From assembly GCF_016862315.1 (NCBI RefSeq), contig NZ_BOMS01000033.1, forward strand, positions 1 to 64,000: a DNA stretch of 64,000 nucleotides, written 5' to 3'. Position 1 is the stretch's first letter; each line of letters starts with the position of its first letter. The stretch is from Actinoplanes palleronii (GTDB taxonomy: Bacteria; Actinomycetota; Actinomycetes; Mycobacteriales; Micromonosporaceae). Made by a program: the position numbers and the translations under genes. The notes below the pieces were generated by a model that worked only from the letters and a program-made list of their open reading frames with translations, searched no databases and was not told the origin of the DNA. Positions 51,165 to 59,683 of this stretch are shown here, piece after piece.

Positions 51165-52232
51165 TCAGACGGGGGCCCGCGCGCCCTCCGCCGGCGCCGG
51201 CCCGGTGCTGCCACGGACCACCAGGGTCGCCGGCAGCACCAGGTGCGGCGCCTCGCCGGGGGAGAGCCGCAGCGCCGCGTTCAGCAGCGCTGCGGCACTG
51301 CGGCCTTTCTCCTCCACGTCCTGCCGGACCGTGGTCAGGCCGGGCTGGATCTGGGTGGCGATCGGGCCGTCGTCGAAGCCGACCAGGGACAGGTCCTCCG
51401 GGACCCGCAGCCCGAGGTCGTCGGCGGCCTGCCGGACGCCGAGCGCGGTGACGTCGGAGAAGCAGAGCACGGCGGTCGGCCGGTCCGGCCGGGAGAGCAG
51501 TTCCCGGGCGTCCCGGCGGACGTCGTCGACCCGCTCGAACGGCTCCCGGATGACCGGCGGGTGGATGCCGGCCGGTGTCAGCACGTCGTCCCAGCCGAGC
51601 CGGCGCTGGACCGAGGCGTATCCCTCGACGGGCGTGGCGGCGTCGGTGAGCAGCCCGAACGGCCCGTGCGCGCCGACCACCGCGTACGCGATCCGGCGGT
51701 GACCCAGGTCGATCAGGTGCTGGGCGGCGGCGCGGGCGCCGTCCCGGTCGGCGACGTTGACGCAGGCGTAGCCGTCCACCGGGGCCTGGTCGACGAAGAC
51801 CAGCGGCAGCCGGCGGCGGTGCAGCCAGGAGACCGCGGGTGAGGTCGGGTCGCAGGAGTAGACGAGCGCGCCGTCCATCGCCACGTCCCGGGCCGGGATC
51901 AGGTCGCCGGTGCCGGCCGAGGTGAGCAGCGTGATGGCCAGGCCGGTGGGCGCCAGCTCGTCGGCGATGGCGCCGAGGAAGCCGCCGGCCACCAGGTCGG
52001 TGAACGCGTACCGCAGCGAGTCGGTGAGCAGGATGCCGATCGTGCCGGTGGTGCCCTTCGCGAGCGCCCGGGCGGTCGGGTCGGGCCCGGCGTAGCCGAG
52101 CTCCTGAGCGGCGTCCAGGATCCGCTGCCGCAGCTCCGGCGAGAGCTGGTCGGGGCGGGAGAACGCGTTGGAGACGGTCATCCGGCTCACACCGACGCGG
52201 TCCGCGATCGTCTGCAACGTCACCCTGGGCAC
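51165..52232 (-). CDS. LacI-family transcriptional regulator
   Basis: This is a 355-residue repressor from the GTG at 52232 (VPRVTLQTIADRVGVSRMTVSNAFSRP), a usual family opening. A GTG three codons on (52223) has AGGGG at better spacing and is an alternative. The helix-turn-helix and hinge (about 5-60) are followed by a periplasmic-binding-protein-like sensor ending VRGSTG. The ligand is probably a sugar. No sugar operon is adjacent. The palindrome before the GH3 gene is LacI-type but 40 kb away. The divergent 65-residue gene behind a different palindrome is its nearest neighbour. Confidence 0.87.
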   Translation of the reverse strand: MPRVTLQTIADRVGVSRMTVSNAFSRPDQLSPELRQRILDAAQELGYAGPDPTARALAKGTTGTIGILLTDSLRYAFTDLVAGGFLGAIADELAPTGLAITLLTSAGTGDLIPARDVAMDGALVYSCDPTSPAVSWLHRRRLPLVFVDQAPVDGYACVNVADRDGARAAAQHLIDLGHRRIAYAVVGAHGPFGLLTDAATPVEGYASVQRRLGWDDVLTPAGIHPPVIREPFERVDDVRRDARELLSRPDRPTAVLCFSDVTALGVRQAADDLGLRVPEDLSLVGFDDGPIATQIQPGLTTVRQDVEEKGRSAAALLNAALRLSPGEAPHLVLPATLVVRGSTGPAPAEGARAPV

Positions 52233-52297
52233 CCCTACACCGTAGGTCGGGCCGGCGGCGCGCCTCCAGCCGGACGGTGGCCGGAGGCGCGCCCCCG

Positions 52298-52495
52298 TCA
52301 TCGGAAGAGGGCTTCGGGGCGGCGTCCGGCCGGTGCGATCGCGGCGGACACCCGGTAGAGCGTGCGGGCGAGCGAGAGCCGCAGGTACGGCGGTCGCGGC
52401 GGAGCCTCCGGCACGACCGGGGCGTCCGGCCGTGCGCTCAGGAGTTCGCGGTTCGTGGCGTGCAGACCCCGGAGGTAGGTGGTTGGCAGTTCCAT
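52298..52495 (-). CDS. 65-residue small protein, unknown
   Basis: This small basic protein is supported by a strong ribosome site (GGGGAGGAAG just before the ATG) and by its own promoter and palindrome upstream. Eleven arginines in the 65 residues and no cysteine or membrane segment are seen. The middle is proline-rich (PVVPEAPPRPPYLRL), then LARTLYRVSAAIAP may form an amphipathic helix. It matches no family I recognise. It lies just upstream of the LacI gene in the same direction (65 bp apart), so the two may be co-transcribed. Confidence 0.6.
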   Translation of the reverse strand: MELPTTYLRGLHATNRELLSARPDAPVVPEAPPRPPYLRLSLARTLYRVSAAIAPAGRRPEALFR

Positions 52496-52521
52496 GACTT
52501 CCTCCCCTGACTGGTTTCTAT

Positions 52522-52556
52522 ACCGGTACAGTAAGCCCCTCTTCTGTACCGGTCAA
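52522..52556 (-). promoter_or_regulatory. promoter with perfect 10-bp palindrome
   Basis: On the minus strand, TTGACC (52556-52551) and TACTGT (52533-52528) are spaced by 17 bp. Overlapping them, ACCGGTACAG (52522-52531) and CTGTACCGGT (52544-52553) are perfect inverted 10-mers with a 12-bp spacer. A dimeric repressor bound here would cover both promoter boxes of the 65-residue gene. Confidence 0.7.
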
Positions 52557-52605
52557 GAGGGCACCCTGCCACGTTTCCGGTGCGGCCTGTGGTGGGATCT
52601 GTGGC

Positions 52606-53664
52606 ATGGGCGCGAACGCTGAGCACGTCTTCGTCGGTTGCTACACAGGTGACAAGGGAGGCGACGGTGACGGCATCGACCTGCTGCGGCGGGATCCATC
52701 AACCGGGGGGCTGACCCGGCTCGGCCTGGCCGCGCGCACCCCGTCGCCGTCCTTCCTCGCGCAGCACCCCACCCTCCCGGTGCTCTACGCGGTGAACGAG
52801 CTGGACGAGGGCACGGTCTCCGCCTTCGCAGTGGCCCCGGACTGCTCGCTGACCCCGCTCGCGGTCCGGCCCACCGGTGGCGCCGACCCGTGCCACCTCG
52901 CGGTCACCGCGGACGGCCGGCACCTGGTCGTGGCGAACTACGCGAGCGGCTCGGTGTCGGTGCACCCGCTGGACGCCGAGGGCGCGCCGGGGGAGCGCAG
53001 CGACCTGCTCACCCTGGCCGGTTCCGGGCCGGACCAGGAGCGCCAGGCCGGCCCGCACGCGCACCTGGTGGCGCCGGACCGCAACGGGCCGGACGTGCTG
53101 ATCTCCGACCTCGGCTCGGACCGGGTCTGGCGGTCCCGGCTGGACCCGATCTCCGGTCGCCTCGGCCGGCCCGAGCCGGCGGTGGAGGCCAAGCCCGGTA
53201 CCGGTCCGCGGCACCTGACCCACTCGGCCGACGGGGCGCTCGTGCTGGCCGGCGAGTTGTCCGGAACGCTGAGCTGGTACCGCCCGGCCGGTGGTCCGAC
53301 GTGGGCGGCACGCGGCGAGGTGGCGGCGAGCACCGCGACCGGCGCGGTCTATCCGTCCGAGGTGGCGATGGGCCGGGACGGCCGGTTCGTATACGTGGCG
53401 AACCGCGGTCCGGACACCGTGTCGACCTTCGCGTGGGACGGTGAGAACGCCACTCCGATCGACGAGTCACCGACCGGTGGAGTGTGGCCGCGACACATGA
53501 TCTTGATTGGCGATCACCTCTACGTAGCCAATCAGCGTTCACACAACGTGACGGTATTCCGCGTCGATCCGGACAGCGGAATTCCCTCTTTGCAGGGGGC
53601 TCCGACCAGTGAGCCGAGCCCCACCTGTCTGCTCCGATGGAACCCGACGATGATCAGGCCATAG
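52606..53664 (+). CDS. lactonase-family beta-propeller protein
   Basis: This is a 352-residue protein of the 7-bladed lactonase (YbhE/6-phosphogluconolactonase) family. The opening VFVGCYTGDKGGDGDGIDLLRRDPSTGGL is followed by the recurrent blade motifs: FLAQHPTLPVLYAVNE, CHLAVTADGRHLVVANYASGSVSVHPLD, RHLTHSADGALVLAGELSGTLSWY, PSEVAMGRDGRFVYVANRGPDTVSTFA and RHMILIGDHLYVANQRSHNVTVFRV. It may hydrolyse a sugar lactone in a pentose or aldonate route. That would fit the alditol oxidase and xylose genes nearby, but there is no operon link. The ATG is used as start because the first blade begins at once. Confidence 0.85.
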   Translation: MGANAEHVFVGCYTGDKGGDGDGIDLLRRDPSTGGLTRLGLAARTPSPSFLAQHPTLPVLYAVNELDEGTVSAFAVAPDCSLTPLAVRPTGGADPCHLAVTADGRHLVVANYASGSVSVHPLDAEGAPGERSDLLTLAGSGPDQERQAGPHAHLVAPDRNGPDVLISDLGSDRVWRSRLDPISGRLGRPEPAVEAKPGTGPRHLTHSADGALVLAGELSGTLSWYRPAGGPTWAARGEVAASTATGAVYPSEVAMGRDGRFVYVANRGPDTVSTFAWDGENATPIDESPTGGVWPRHMILIGDHLYVANQRSHNVTVFRVDPDSGIPSLQGAPTSEPSPTCLLRWNPTMIRP

Positions 53665-53834
53665 GCGTCATCGGTCACCCGGGCATGTCCGTGATCTTTC
53701 CAACTAAATCCGGCGCCCGGGTGGCCGCAGGCGATACTGATCGAGATCGAGCCGTCACTCTCTGTCGCTTCTAGATCAAAGAACGCCAATCTGAGTAAGT
53801 TTCGGCCGAACGTATATGGCATTCAGGTCTTGGG

Positions 53835-55640
53835 ATGCGCAGTATGGAGCGCGTGTCTGGCCGCCATCGTAGGAACTTCAACTTAAAAGGGGCGAGCGTC
53901 GTCGGTGGTGCGATGGCGATCGTCGTCGTAATCACGGGTACGTGGTTCGCATATAGCCGTCTGACGGATTCGAGCTGCACCGGTTCCATCAAGCTCAATG
54001 TCGCGGCGGCTCCCGAAATATCACCCGCTGTCACGCAGGCCGCCCAGAAGTGGTCGCAGGAGGGCGGCAACATCGACGGCACCTGTGTCTCGGTCGCCGT
54101 TGCCGACGTGGCCTCTGCCGACGTCGCCAGCGTGATCGCACGTGAGCACGGCGTGAACCTGACCGGACTGGGTGACCCATCCGGCTCGGTCGCGGTGCCC
54201 GACGTCTGGCTCCCGGACTCGTCCACCTGGCAGCTGCGCCTGCAGAACGAGGCGTCCGGCTTCGTGCCGACCAAGTCCACCTCGGTGGCGCAGAGCCCGC
54301 TGGTCATCGCGGTGCCCAAGCCGATCGCCGACAGTCTCGGCTGGCAGGGCAAGAAGGTCTCCTGGAACGCCCTGCTGGGCAAGCTGACCGCGTCGGCTGA
54401 CACGCTGAAGTTCGGCATCGTCAACCCGGCCCGGGACGCCTCCGGTCTGATCACACTGATGTCCGTCGGTCAGTCGATCGGCACCGGCGCCGGTGCGCTG
54501 GAGAAGCAGGTCTCGGCACTCACCTTCGTGTCGCAGAACCTGTCGCAGCTGCGGGACGAGCTGCTGCAGCGATTCCCCCGGGCGGCCGACGAGGCCTCCA
54601 TCGCGGACAGTCTCGGAGCGGCGCCGCTCTCCGAGGAAGACGTGATCTCGTACAACGCGAAGCGTCCGCCGGTCGAGCTCAGCGCGGTCTACCTGGAGCC
54701 CAGCTCCGTGCCGCTGGACTACCCGTACCTGGTGCTCCCGCAGGTCGTCGACGGTCAGAAGATCAGCGCCGCGCAGGCCTTCCTGCAGCAGCTGACCTCG
54801 GGCTCGTTCAAGAACCTGCTGGCCGCGCAGGGGCTGCGGTCGCCGGACGGCACGTACGGTTCCGGCTTCGTGGCTCCGGTCGGCGCCCCCGCGGCGTCCC
54901 CGGCGATCACCACCGGCAACTCCGCTCAGGGTGGCGGTGACCAGGGCGGCACCGCCGCGGCCGGTCTCGACGCCAGCGCGGTGAGCAAGGTGGTCGGTTC
55001 CTGGAACGCGATCACGCAGGCCGGTCGGGTGCTCGCGGTCTTCGACGTCTCCGGCTCGATGAGCAACATCGTGCCCAACGCGGGCAACAAGACCCGGGCG
55101 CAGGTGACCCAGGCCGCCGCGGTGACCGGGCTGTCGCTGTTCAGCGACGCGTGGTCGGTCGGCGTGTGGCGCTTCTCCACGGACATGGGGCCGAAGAACC
55201 GGCCCTGGCAGGAGCTCATCCCGATCACCTCGCTGGCCGGCACCGGACGTGACCGGGTCCAGGCGACCATCCCGCAGTTGTTCCCGAAGAAGGAGGGCAA
55301 CACCGGTCTCTACACGACCGTGCGGGACGCCTACAAGTACGCCCTGGCGAACTGGAAGCCCGGCAAGGTCAACTCGGTCATCCTGTTCACCGACGGCGAG
55401 AACCAGGACGAGGCCGGCATCTCGCAGGAAGCCCTGCTCGCCGAGCTGAAGAAGGTCCAGGACCCGAAGCACTTCGTGCGACTGGTGCTGATCGGCATCG
55501 GCGACGAGGTCGACAAGAACGAGCTGAACACGATCCAGAAGGCGGTGAGGGGCAGCGGCGTCTTCTTCGCGCCGGACCCTGCGAAGATCACCGACATCTT
55601 CCTCCAGGCGATCGGTTCCCGGACCGGCGTCGACCAGTAA
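53835..55640 (+). CDS. substrate-binding/von Willebrand A protein
   Basis: This is a 601-residue exported protein. A basic start and one hydrophobic segment (about 20-42) form a signal or anchor. Residues about 50-350 have the plan of a bacterial extracellular solute-binding protein (SBP_bac_11-type: APEISPAVTQAAQKWSQEGG, VPDVWLPDSSTWQLRL, SPLVIAVPKPIADSLGW). A Gly/Ala-rich linker follows. Residues about 375-590 form a VWA domain with the metal site DVSGSMS (D-x-S-x-S) and LFTDGENQD. The pairing suggests binding of a ligand coupled to metal-dependent adhesion. ATG 53835, ATG 53844 or GTG 53853 may be the start; none has a clear ribosome site. Confidence 0.82.
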   Translation: MRSMERVSGRHRRNFNLKGASVVGGAMAIVVVITGTWFAYSRLTDSSCTGSIKLNVAAAPEISPAVTQAAQKWSQEGGNIDGTCVSVAVADVASADVASVIAREHGVNLTGLGDPSGSVAVPDVWLPDSSTWQLRLQNEASGFVPTKSTSVAQSPLVIAVPKPIADSLGWQGKKVSWNALLGKLTASADTLKFGIVNPARDASGLITLMSVGQSIGTGAGALEKQVSALTFVSQNLSQLRDELLQRFPRAADEASIADSLGAAPLSEEDVISYNAKRPPVELSAVYLEPSSVPLDYPYLVLPQVVDGQKISAAQAFLQQLTSGSFKNLLAAQGLRSPDGTYGSGFVAPVGAPAASPAITTGNSAQGGGDQGGTAAAGLDASAVSKVVGSWNAITQAGRVLAVFDVSGSMSNIVPNAGNKTRAQVTQAAAVTGLSLFSDAWSVGVWRFSTDMGPKNRPWQELIPITSLAGTGRDRVQATIPQLFPKKEGNTGLYTTVRDAYKYALANWKPGKVNSVILFTDGENQDEAGISQEALLAELKKVQDPKHFVRLVLIGIGDEVDKNELNTIQKAVRGSGVFFAPDPAKITDIFLQAIGSRTGVDQ

Positions 55641-55655
55641 TCCTCGGAAGTCATC

Positions 55656-55697
55656 GCGGTCGCCGTCCCTGCCGGGGCGGCGACCGCTTTTCTTTTT
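55656..55697 (+). terminator. terminator with T-run after the VWA gene
   Basis: GCGGTCGCCG (55656-55665) pairs with CGGCGACCGC (55678-55687) and is followed by TTTTCTTTTT. Confidence 0.9.
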
Positions 55698-55708
55698 CCG
55701 GTACGACC

Positions 55709-56842
55709 TCAGCCCGCCCGGCGCAGCCACCCGGCCGGGTCGTCGCGCACCCCGCGGATCACCGAGTCGGCCGCTCCGCGCACCGCGGCATCGGTGCCCA
55801 GTCGTGCCGCCCGGAGCGTGACCGGCGCCAGCCCCGCGGTCAGCACCCGCCGCCGCAACTCCGTCTCGATCCCGGCGCGCAACCGCTCGAAGTGCAGCGC
55901 GTACGCCCCGCCCAGCACGATCATCGGCACGTCGAGCAGGTTGACCGCCGCGGACAGCGCGATACCGAGCGCGGCGGCGGCCAGCGGCTCGTCAGCGGTG
56001 AGCGCCTCCTGGCCGGCGTACTGCTCCAGGCAGCCGCGCGAGCCGCACCGGCAGGGCCGCCCGTCCGGATAGACGGTGAGGTGCCCGATCTCGCCGCTCC
56101 AGCCCCGCACGCCGCGGTACAGCTCGCCGTCGATCACCAGTCCGGCGCCGATGCCGATCTCGCCGGACACGTACAGGAAAGTGGCTTCGGCCCCGGCGAC
56201 CCGCAGCTCACCGAGAGCGGCGAGATTGGCCTCGTTGTCGACGACGACCGGCAGGTCGGCGATCTCCGGCACACCGCGCAGCAGCGCCGGCGCGTCCACG
56301 TCCTGCCAGCCCAGGTTGGGGGCGACCCGGACCAGGCCGGCGGGCGAGACCAGGCCCGGCACGGCGAGCGCCATCCCGGCCACCACGAGCCCCTCGGCCT
56401 CGGCGGCGAGCCGGGCCCGGGCGGCCAGCCGGCCCAGCGCGGCGAGCGCGTCGGGTGCGGCGGCCGGGCGCTGGTCGGCGTGCTCGGTGAAGCGCTGCCG
56501 GACGGCGCCGGTCAGGTCGACCACGCAGGCGGCCAGGTAGTCGACGTTGATCTCGCAGCCCAGCCCGGCCGGCCCGGCCGCGGTGAGCGCGAGCCCGGCC
56601 GCCGGGCGTCCGGCCCCGGTGCGCGGCGGCGGGTCCAGCTCGGTCAGCAGGCCACCCGCGATCAGGTCGTCGACGAGCGCCGAGACGGTGGCCCGGGTGA
56701 GCCCGGTGACGGTCGCGAGGGCGGCCCGGGACGGCGGATCCGCGCTGTTCGCCACGGTGTTCAGGAGAAGCGCGAGATTATGGGCTCGGATGCTCGACTG
56801 CCGGACGGGAACACTCGAAGGGTTGATCATCCGGGCCGTCAC
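55709..56842 (-). CDS. xylR: ROK repressor, probable XylR
   Basis: This is a 377-residue ROK-family regulator with an N-terminal winged helix (about 20-80, SRAALATVTGLTRATVSALVDDLI) and a ROK sensor. It retains the zinc-binding CRCGSRGCLEQYAG motif and the GEIGHLTVY histidine region. It is divergent from xylA by 74 bp, so control of xylA/xylB by xylose is the natural reading. The GTG at 56842 has AAGG only two bases upstream; an ATG four codons on (56830) is possible. The sequence of its helix-turn-helix resembles that of the ROK protein at 11773-12864, so they may recognise related sites. Confidence 0.88.
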   Translation of the reverse strand: MTARMINPSSVPVRQSSIRAHNLALLLNTVANSADPPSRAALATVTGLTRATVSALVDDLIAGGLLTELDPPPRTGAGRPAAGLALTAAGPAGLGCEINVDYLAACVVDLTGAVRQRFTEHADQRPAAAPDALAALGRLAARARLAAEAEGLVVAGMALAVPGLVSPAGLVRVAPNLGWQDVDAPALLRGVPEIADLPVVVDNEANLAALGELRVAGAEATFLYVSGEIGIGAGLVIDGELYRGVRGWSGEIGHLTVYPDGRPCRCGSRGCLEQYAGQEALTADEPLAAAALGIALSAAVNLLDVPMIVLGGAYALHFERLRAGIETELRRRVLTAGLAPVTLRAARLGTDAAVRGAADSVIRGVRDDPAGWLRRAG

Positions 56843-56846
56843 GGCC

Positions 56847-56892
56847 TTGACAATGCCATACGTCCGCCAAATAATTCAACCAATAAACAAAT
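56847..56892 (+). promoter_or_regulatory. strong xylA promoter and XylR-like site
   Basis: TTGACA (56847-56852) and AATAAT (56870-56875) are spaced by 17 bp. The segment that follows, TTCAACCAATAAACAAAT (56875-56892), is AT-rich. On the other strand it reads as ATTTGTTTATTGG, typical of XylR operators. A repressor there would block the start region. Confidence 0.65.
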
Positions 56893-56916
56893 CGAAGGCG
56901 TTTCCCGGAGGTAACC

Positions 56917-58101
56917 GTGTCGGTTCAGCCCACCCGTGAAGACAAGTTCTCCTTCGGTCTTTGGACCGTCGGCTGGCAGGCGCGCGACCCGTTCGGCGAT
57001 GCCACCCGCGCGGCCCTCGACCCGATCGAGGCGGTGCACAAGCTCGCCGAGATCGGCGCGTACGGCATCACGTTCCACGACGACGACCTCGTGCCGTTCG
57101 GCGCCGACGCGCAGACCCGGGACGGCCTCATCGCCGGGTTCAAGAAGGCGCTCGACGAGACCGGCCTGATCGTCCCGATGGTGACCACCAACCTGTTCAC
57201 CCACCCGGTGTTCAAGGACGGCGGCTTCACCAGCAACGACCGCACGGTCCGGCGGTACGCGCTGCGCAAGGTGCTGCGCCAGATGGACCTCGGCGCCGAG
57301 CTGGGCGCCAAGACCCTGGTCCTCTGGGGCGGCCGCGAGGGCGCCGAGTACGACTCGGCCAAGGACGTCCGCGCCGCCCTGGACCGCTACGCCGAGGCGC
57401 TCAACCTGCTCGCGGAGTATTCCGAGGACAAGGGCTACGGCTTCCGCTTCGCCATCGAGCCGAAGCCGAACGAGCCCCGCGGCGACATCCTGCTGCCGAC
57501 CGCCGGCCACGCCATCGCGTTCGTGCAGGAGCTGGAGCGCTCCGAGCTGTTCGGGATCAACCCCGAGGTCGGCCACGAGCAGATGTCGAACCTGAACTTC
57601 GCGCAGGGCATCGCCCAGGCGCTGTGGCACAAGAAGCTGTTCCACATCGACCTGAACGGTCAGCACGGCCCGAAGTACGACCAGGACCTGGTCTTCGGCC
57701 ACGGTGACCTGCTCAACGCGTTCTCCCTGGTCGACCTGCTGGAGAACGGCGCCGACGGCAGCGCGGCCTACGACGGCCCGCGGCACTTCGACTACAAGCC
57801 GTCGCGCACCGAGGACTACACCGGCGTCTGGGAGTCGGCCAAGGCCAACATCCGGATGTACCTGCTGCTCAAGGAGCGGGCCAAGGCGTTCCGTGCCGAC
57901 CCGGAGGTGCAGGAGGCGCTCGCCGCGTCCAAGGTCGCCGAGCTGAGCGCGCCGACCCTGAACCCCGGCGAGACGTACGCCGACCTGATCGCCGACCGGG
58001 CCGCGTTCGAGGACTACGACGCGGACGCCGCCGGCGCGCAGGGCTACGGCTTCGTCCGGCTCAACCAGCTCGCGATCGAGCACCTGCTCGGGGCCCGCTG
58101 A
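56917..58101 (+). CDS. xylA: xylose (glucose) isomerase
   Basis: This is a 394-residue class I xylose isomerase, very similar from memory to the well-studied Actinoplanes missouriensis enzyme. It converts D-xylose to D-xylulose (and glucose to fructose) using two Mg or Mn ions. The expected active-site residues are in place: His54 in ITFHDDD, Glu181 in [12 protein letters not shown], Glu217 and His220 in [10 protein letters not shown], and Asp245/Asp255/Asp257 in [21 protein letters not shown] precedes the GTG. It is followed 2 bp later by xylB, so the pair is one operon under the promoter at 56847. Confidence 0.97.
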   Translation: MSVQPTREDKFSFGLWTVGWQARDPFGDATRAALDPIEAVHKLAEIGAYGITFHDDDLVPFGADAQTRDGLIAGFKKALDETGLIVPMVTTNLFTHPVFKDGGFTSNDRTVRRYALRKVLRQMDLGAELGAKTLVLWGGREGAEYDSAKDVRAALDRYAEALNLLAEYSEDKGYGFRFAIEPKPNEPRGDILLPTAGHAIAFVQELERSELFGINPEVGHEQMSNLNFAQGIAQALWHKKLFHIDLNGQHGPKYDQDLVFGHGDLLNAFSLVDLLENGADGSAAYDGPRHFDYKPSRTEDYTGVWESAKANIRMYLLLKERAKAFRADPEVQEALAASKVAELSAPTLNPGETYADLIADRAAFEDYDADAAGAQGYGFVRLNQLAIEHLLGAR

Positions 58102-58103
58102 CC

Positions 58104-59504
58104 ATGGCGCTCGTTGCCGGGATCGACAGTTCGACCCAGTCGTGCAAGGTGGTCATCCGGGACGCCGAGACCGGGAAGCTGGTCCGGGAGGGCCGGGCCG
58201 CGCATCCGGACGGCACCGAGGTGCATCCGGACGCCTGGTGGGCGGCGCTGCAGCAGGCGATCGCCGAGGCCGGTGGCCTGGACGACGTGGCCGCGGCCTC
58301 GGTCGCCGGGCAGCAGCACGGCATGGTCGTGCTGGACGAGAACGGTGACGTGGTCCGCCCGGCGCTGCTGTGGAACGACACCCGCAGCGCCGGCGCGGCC
58401 GCCGACCTCATCACCGAGCTGGGCGGCGGCGCCGCGTGGGCGGAAGCGGTCGGCATCGTGCCGGTCGCCAGCTTCACCCTGACCAAGCTGCGCTGGCTGG
58501 CCCGCAACGAGCCGTCGCTGGCCGATCGGGTCGCCGCAGTCTGCCTGCCGCATGACTGGTTGACCTGGAAATTATCCGGATCTACCGACATCTCGGACAT
58601 CAGGACCGACCGCAGCGACGCCAGCGGGACGCTCTACTGGTCCGCCAAGACCAACCAGTACCGTCCTGACCTGCTGGAACTAGGGTTCGGCCGACGGATC
58701 CAGGTGCCCGAGGTGCTGGGCCCGACCGGGATCGCCGGTCACCTGCCCAACGGCGCGCCGCTGGGGCCGGGCGCCGGCGACAACGCGGCGGCCGCCCTCG
58801 GCACCGGCGCGCTGCCCGGCGACGTGATCGTCTCGATCGGCACGTCCGGCACGGTCTTCGTCTCGTCCGACGCGGCGCCGGTCGACCCGAGCGGCACGGT
58901 GGCCGGTTTCGCCGACACCACCGGGCGGTTCCTGCCGATCGTGGTCACGCTCAACGCGGCCCGGGTGCTGGACGCGGCGACCAAGCTGCTCGGCGTCTCG
59001 CACGACGAGCTGTCCCGCCTGGCGCTCTCCGCGCCGGCCGGTGCGGACGGCCTGGTCCTGGTGCCGTACCTGGAAGGGGAGCGGACCCCGAACCGGCCGG
59101 ACGCCACCGGCGCGATCCACGGGCTGACCCTGAAGACCTCCGACCCGGCGCACCTGGCCCGGGCCGCGGTCGAGGGGATGCTCTGCGCGCTGGCCGACGG
59201 CCTGGACGCGCTCGTCGGCCAGGGTGCGCAGGCGAACCGGATCGTGCTGGTCGGCGGCGGTGCGCGGAGCGAGGCGGTGCGCCGGATCGCGCCCGCGCTG
59301 TTCGGCAAGCCGGTGCTGGTCCCGCCGCCCGGCGAGTACGTCGCGGACGGTGCGGCACGGCAGGCCGCGTGGGTCACCGCGGGCGGGGACGTCCCGCCCG
59401 CCTGGTCCGCGGAAACCCCTTCGTCGTACGAGGACGAGCCGGTCCCACTGATCCGCGAGCAGTACGCCGCCGCCCAGCACGCCGTGCTGGACCGCCCCCG
59501 CTGA
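58104..59504 (+). CDS. xylB: xylulokinase
   Basis: This is a 466-residue FGGY-family kinase that phosphorylates D-xylulose to xylulose 5-phosphate for the pentose phosphate pathway. The opening [19 protein letters not shown] is the FGGY phosphate-1 motif. [15 protein letters not shown] and [12 protein letters not shown] follow, and the second half shows SIGTSGTVF and the adenosine motif [23 protein letters not shown]. The ATG follows the xylA stop by 2 bp. One of the 9-nt-loop hairpins lies 12 bp after the stop and may end the operon. Confidence 0.95.
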   Translation: MALVAGIDSSTQSCKVVIRDAETGKLVREGRAAHPDGTEVHPDAWWAALQQAIAEAGGLDDVAAASVAGQQHGMVVLDENGDVVRPALLWNDTRSAGAAADLITELGGGAAWAEAVGIVPVASFTLTKLRWLARNEPSLADRVAAVCLPHDWLTWKLSGSTDISDIRTDRSDASGTLYWSAKTNQYRPDLLELGFGRRIQVPEVLGPTGIAGHLPNGAPLGPGAGDNAAAALGTGALPGDVIVSIGTSGTVFVSSDAAPVDPSGTVAGFADTTGRFLPIVVTLNAARVLDAATKLLGVSHDELSRLALSAPAGADGLVLVPYLEGERTPNRPDATGAIHGLTLKTSDPAHLARAAVEGMLCALADGLDALVGQGAQANRIVLVGGGARSEAVRRIAPALFGKPVLVPPPGEYVADGAARQAAWVTAGGDVPPAWSAETPSSYEDEPVPLIREQYAAAQHAVLDRPR

Positions 59505-59516
59505 CCAGTCCCGGTC

Positions 59517-59573
59517 CCGGCTGGCTCTCAGGGGTGCCTCACCTGCGTTGAGGCACCCCTGAGCACCAGCCGG
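59517..59573. repeat. 9-nt-loop hairpin (dispersed family)
   Basis: The arms 59517-59540 and 59550-59573 (24 nt) pair with two mismatches, around the 9-nt loop ACCTGCGTT. The inner GGGGTGCCTC/GAGGCACCCC and outer CCGGCTGG/CCAGCCGG match the importer-end copies at 16818-16932. It follows the xylB stop by 12 bp. Confidence 0.85.
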
Positions 59574-59683
59574 TGACATCTTTTTCGCGGAAACCTGTTG
59601 TCGCCCCGTCGCGGCCACATCTACGTACTCGACAGCCGGCCGACCCCCCTCGGCCGATCCCCGTACGTAGGAAGGGATCCGCA

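Noticed and set aside
53680..53735. An inverted repeat CACCCGGGC/GCCCGGGTG before the VWA gene
   Set aside because: The arms are 9 bp but lie over 30 bp apart in GC-rich DNA; too weak to call a terminator or operator.
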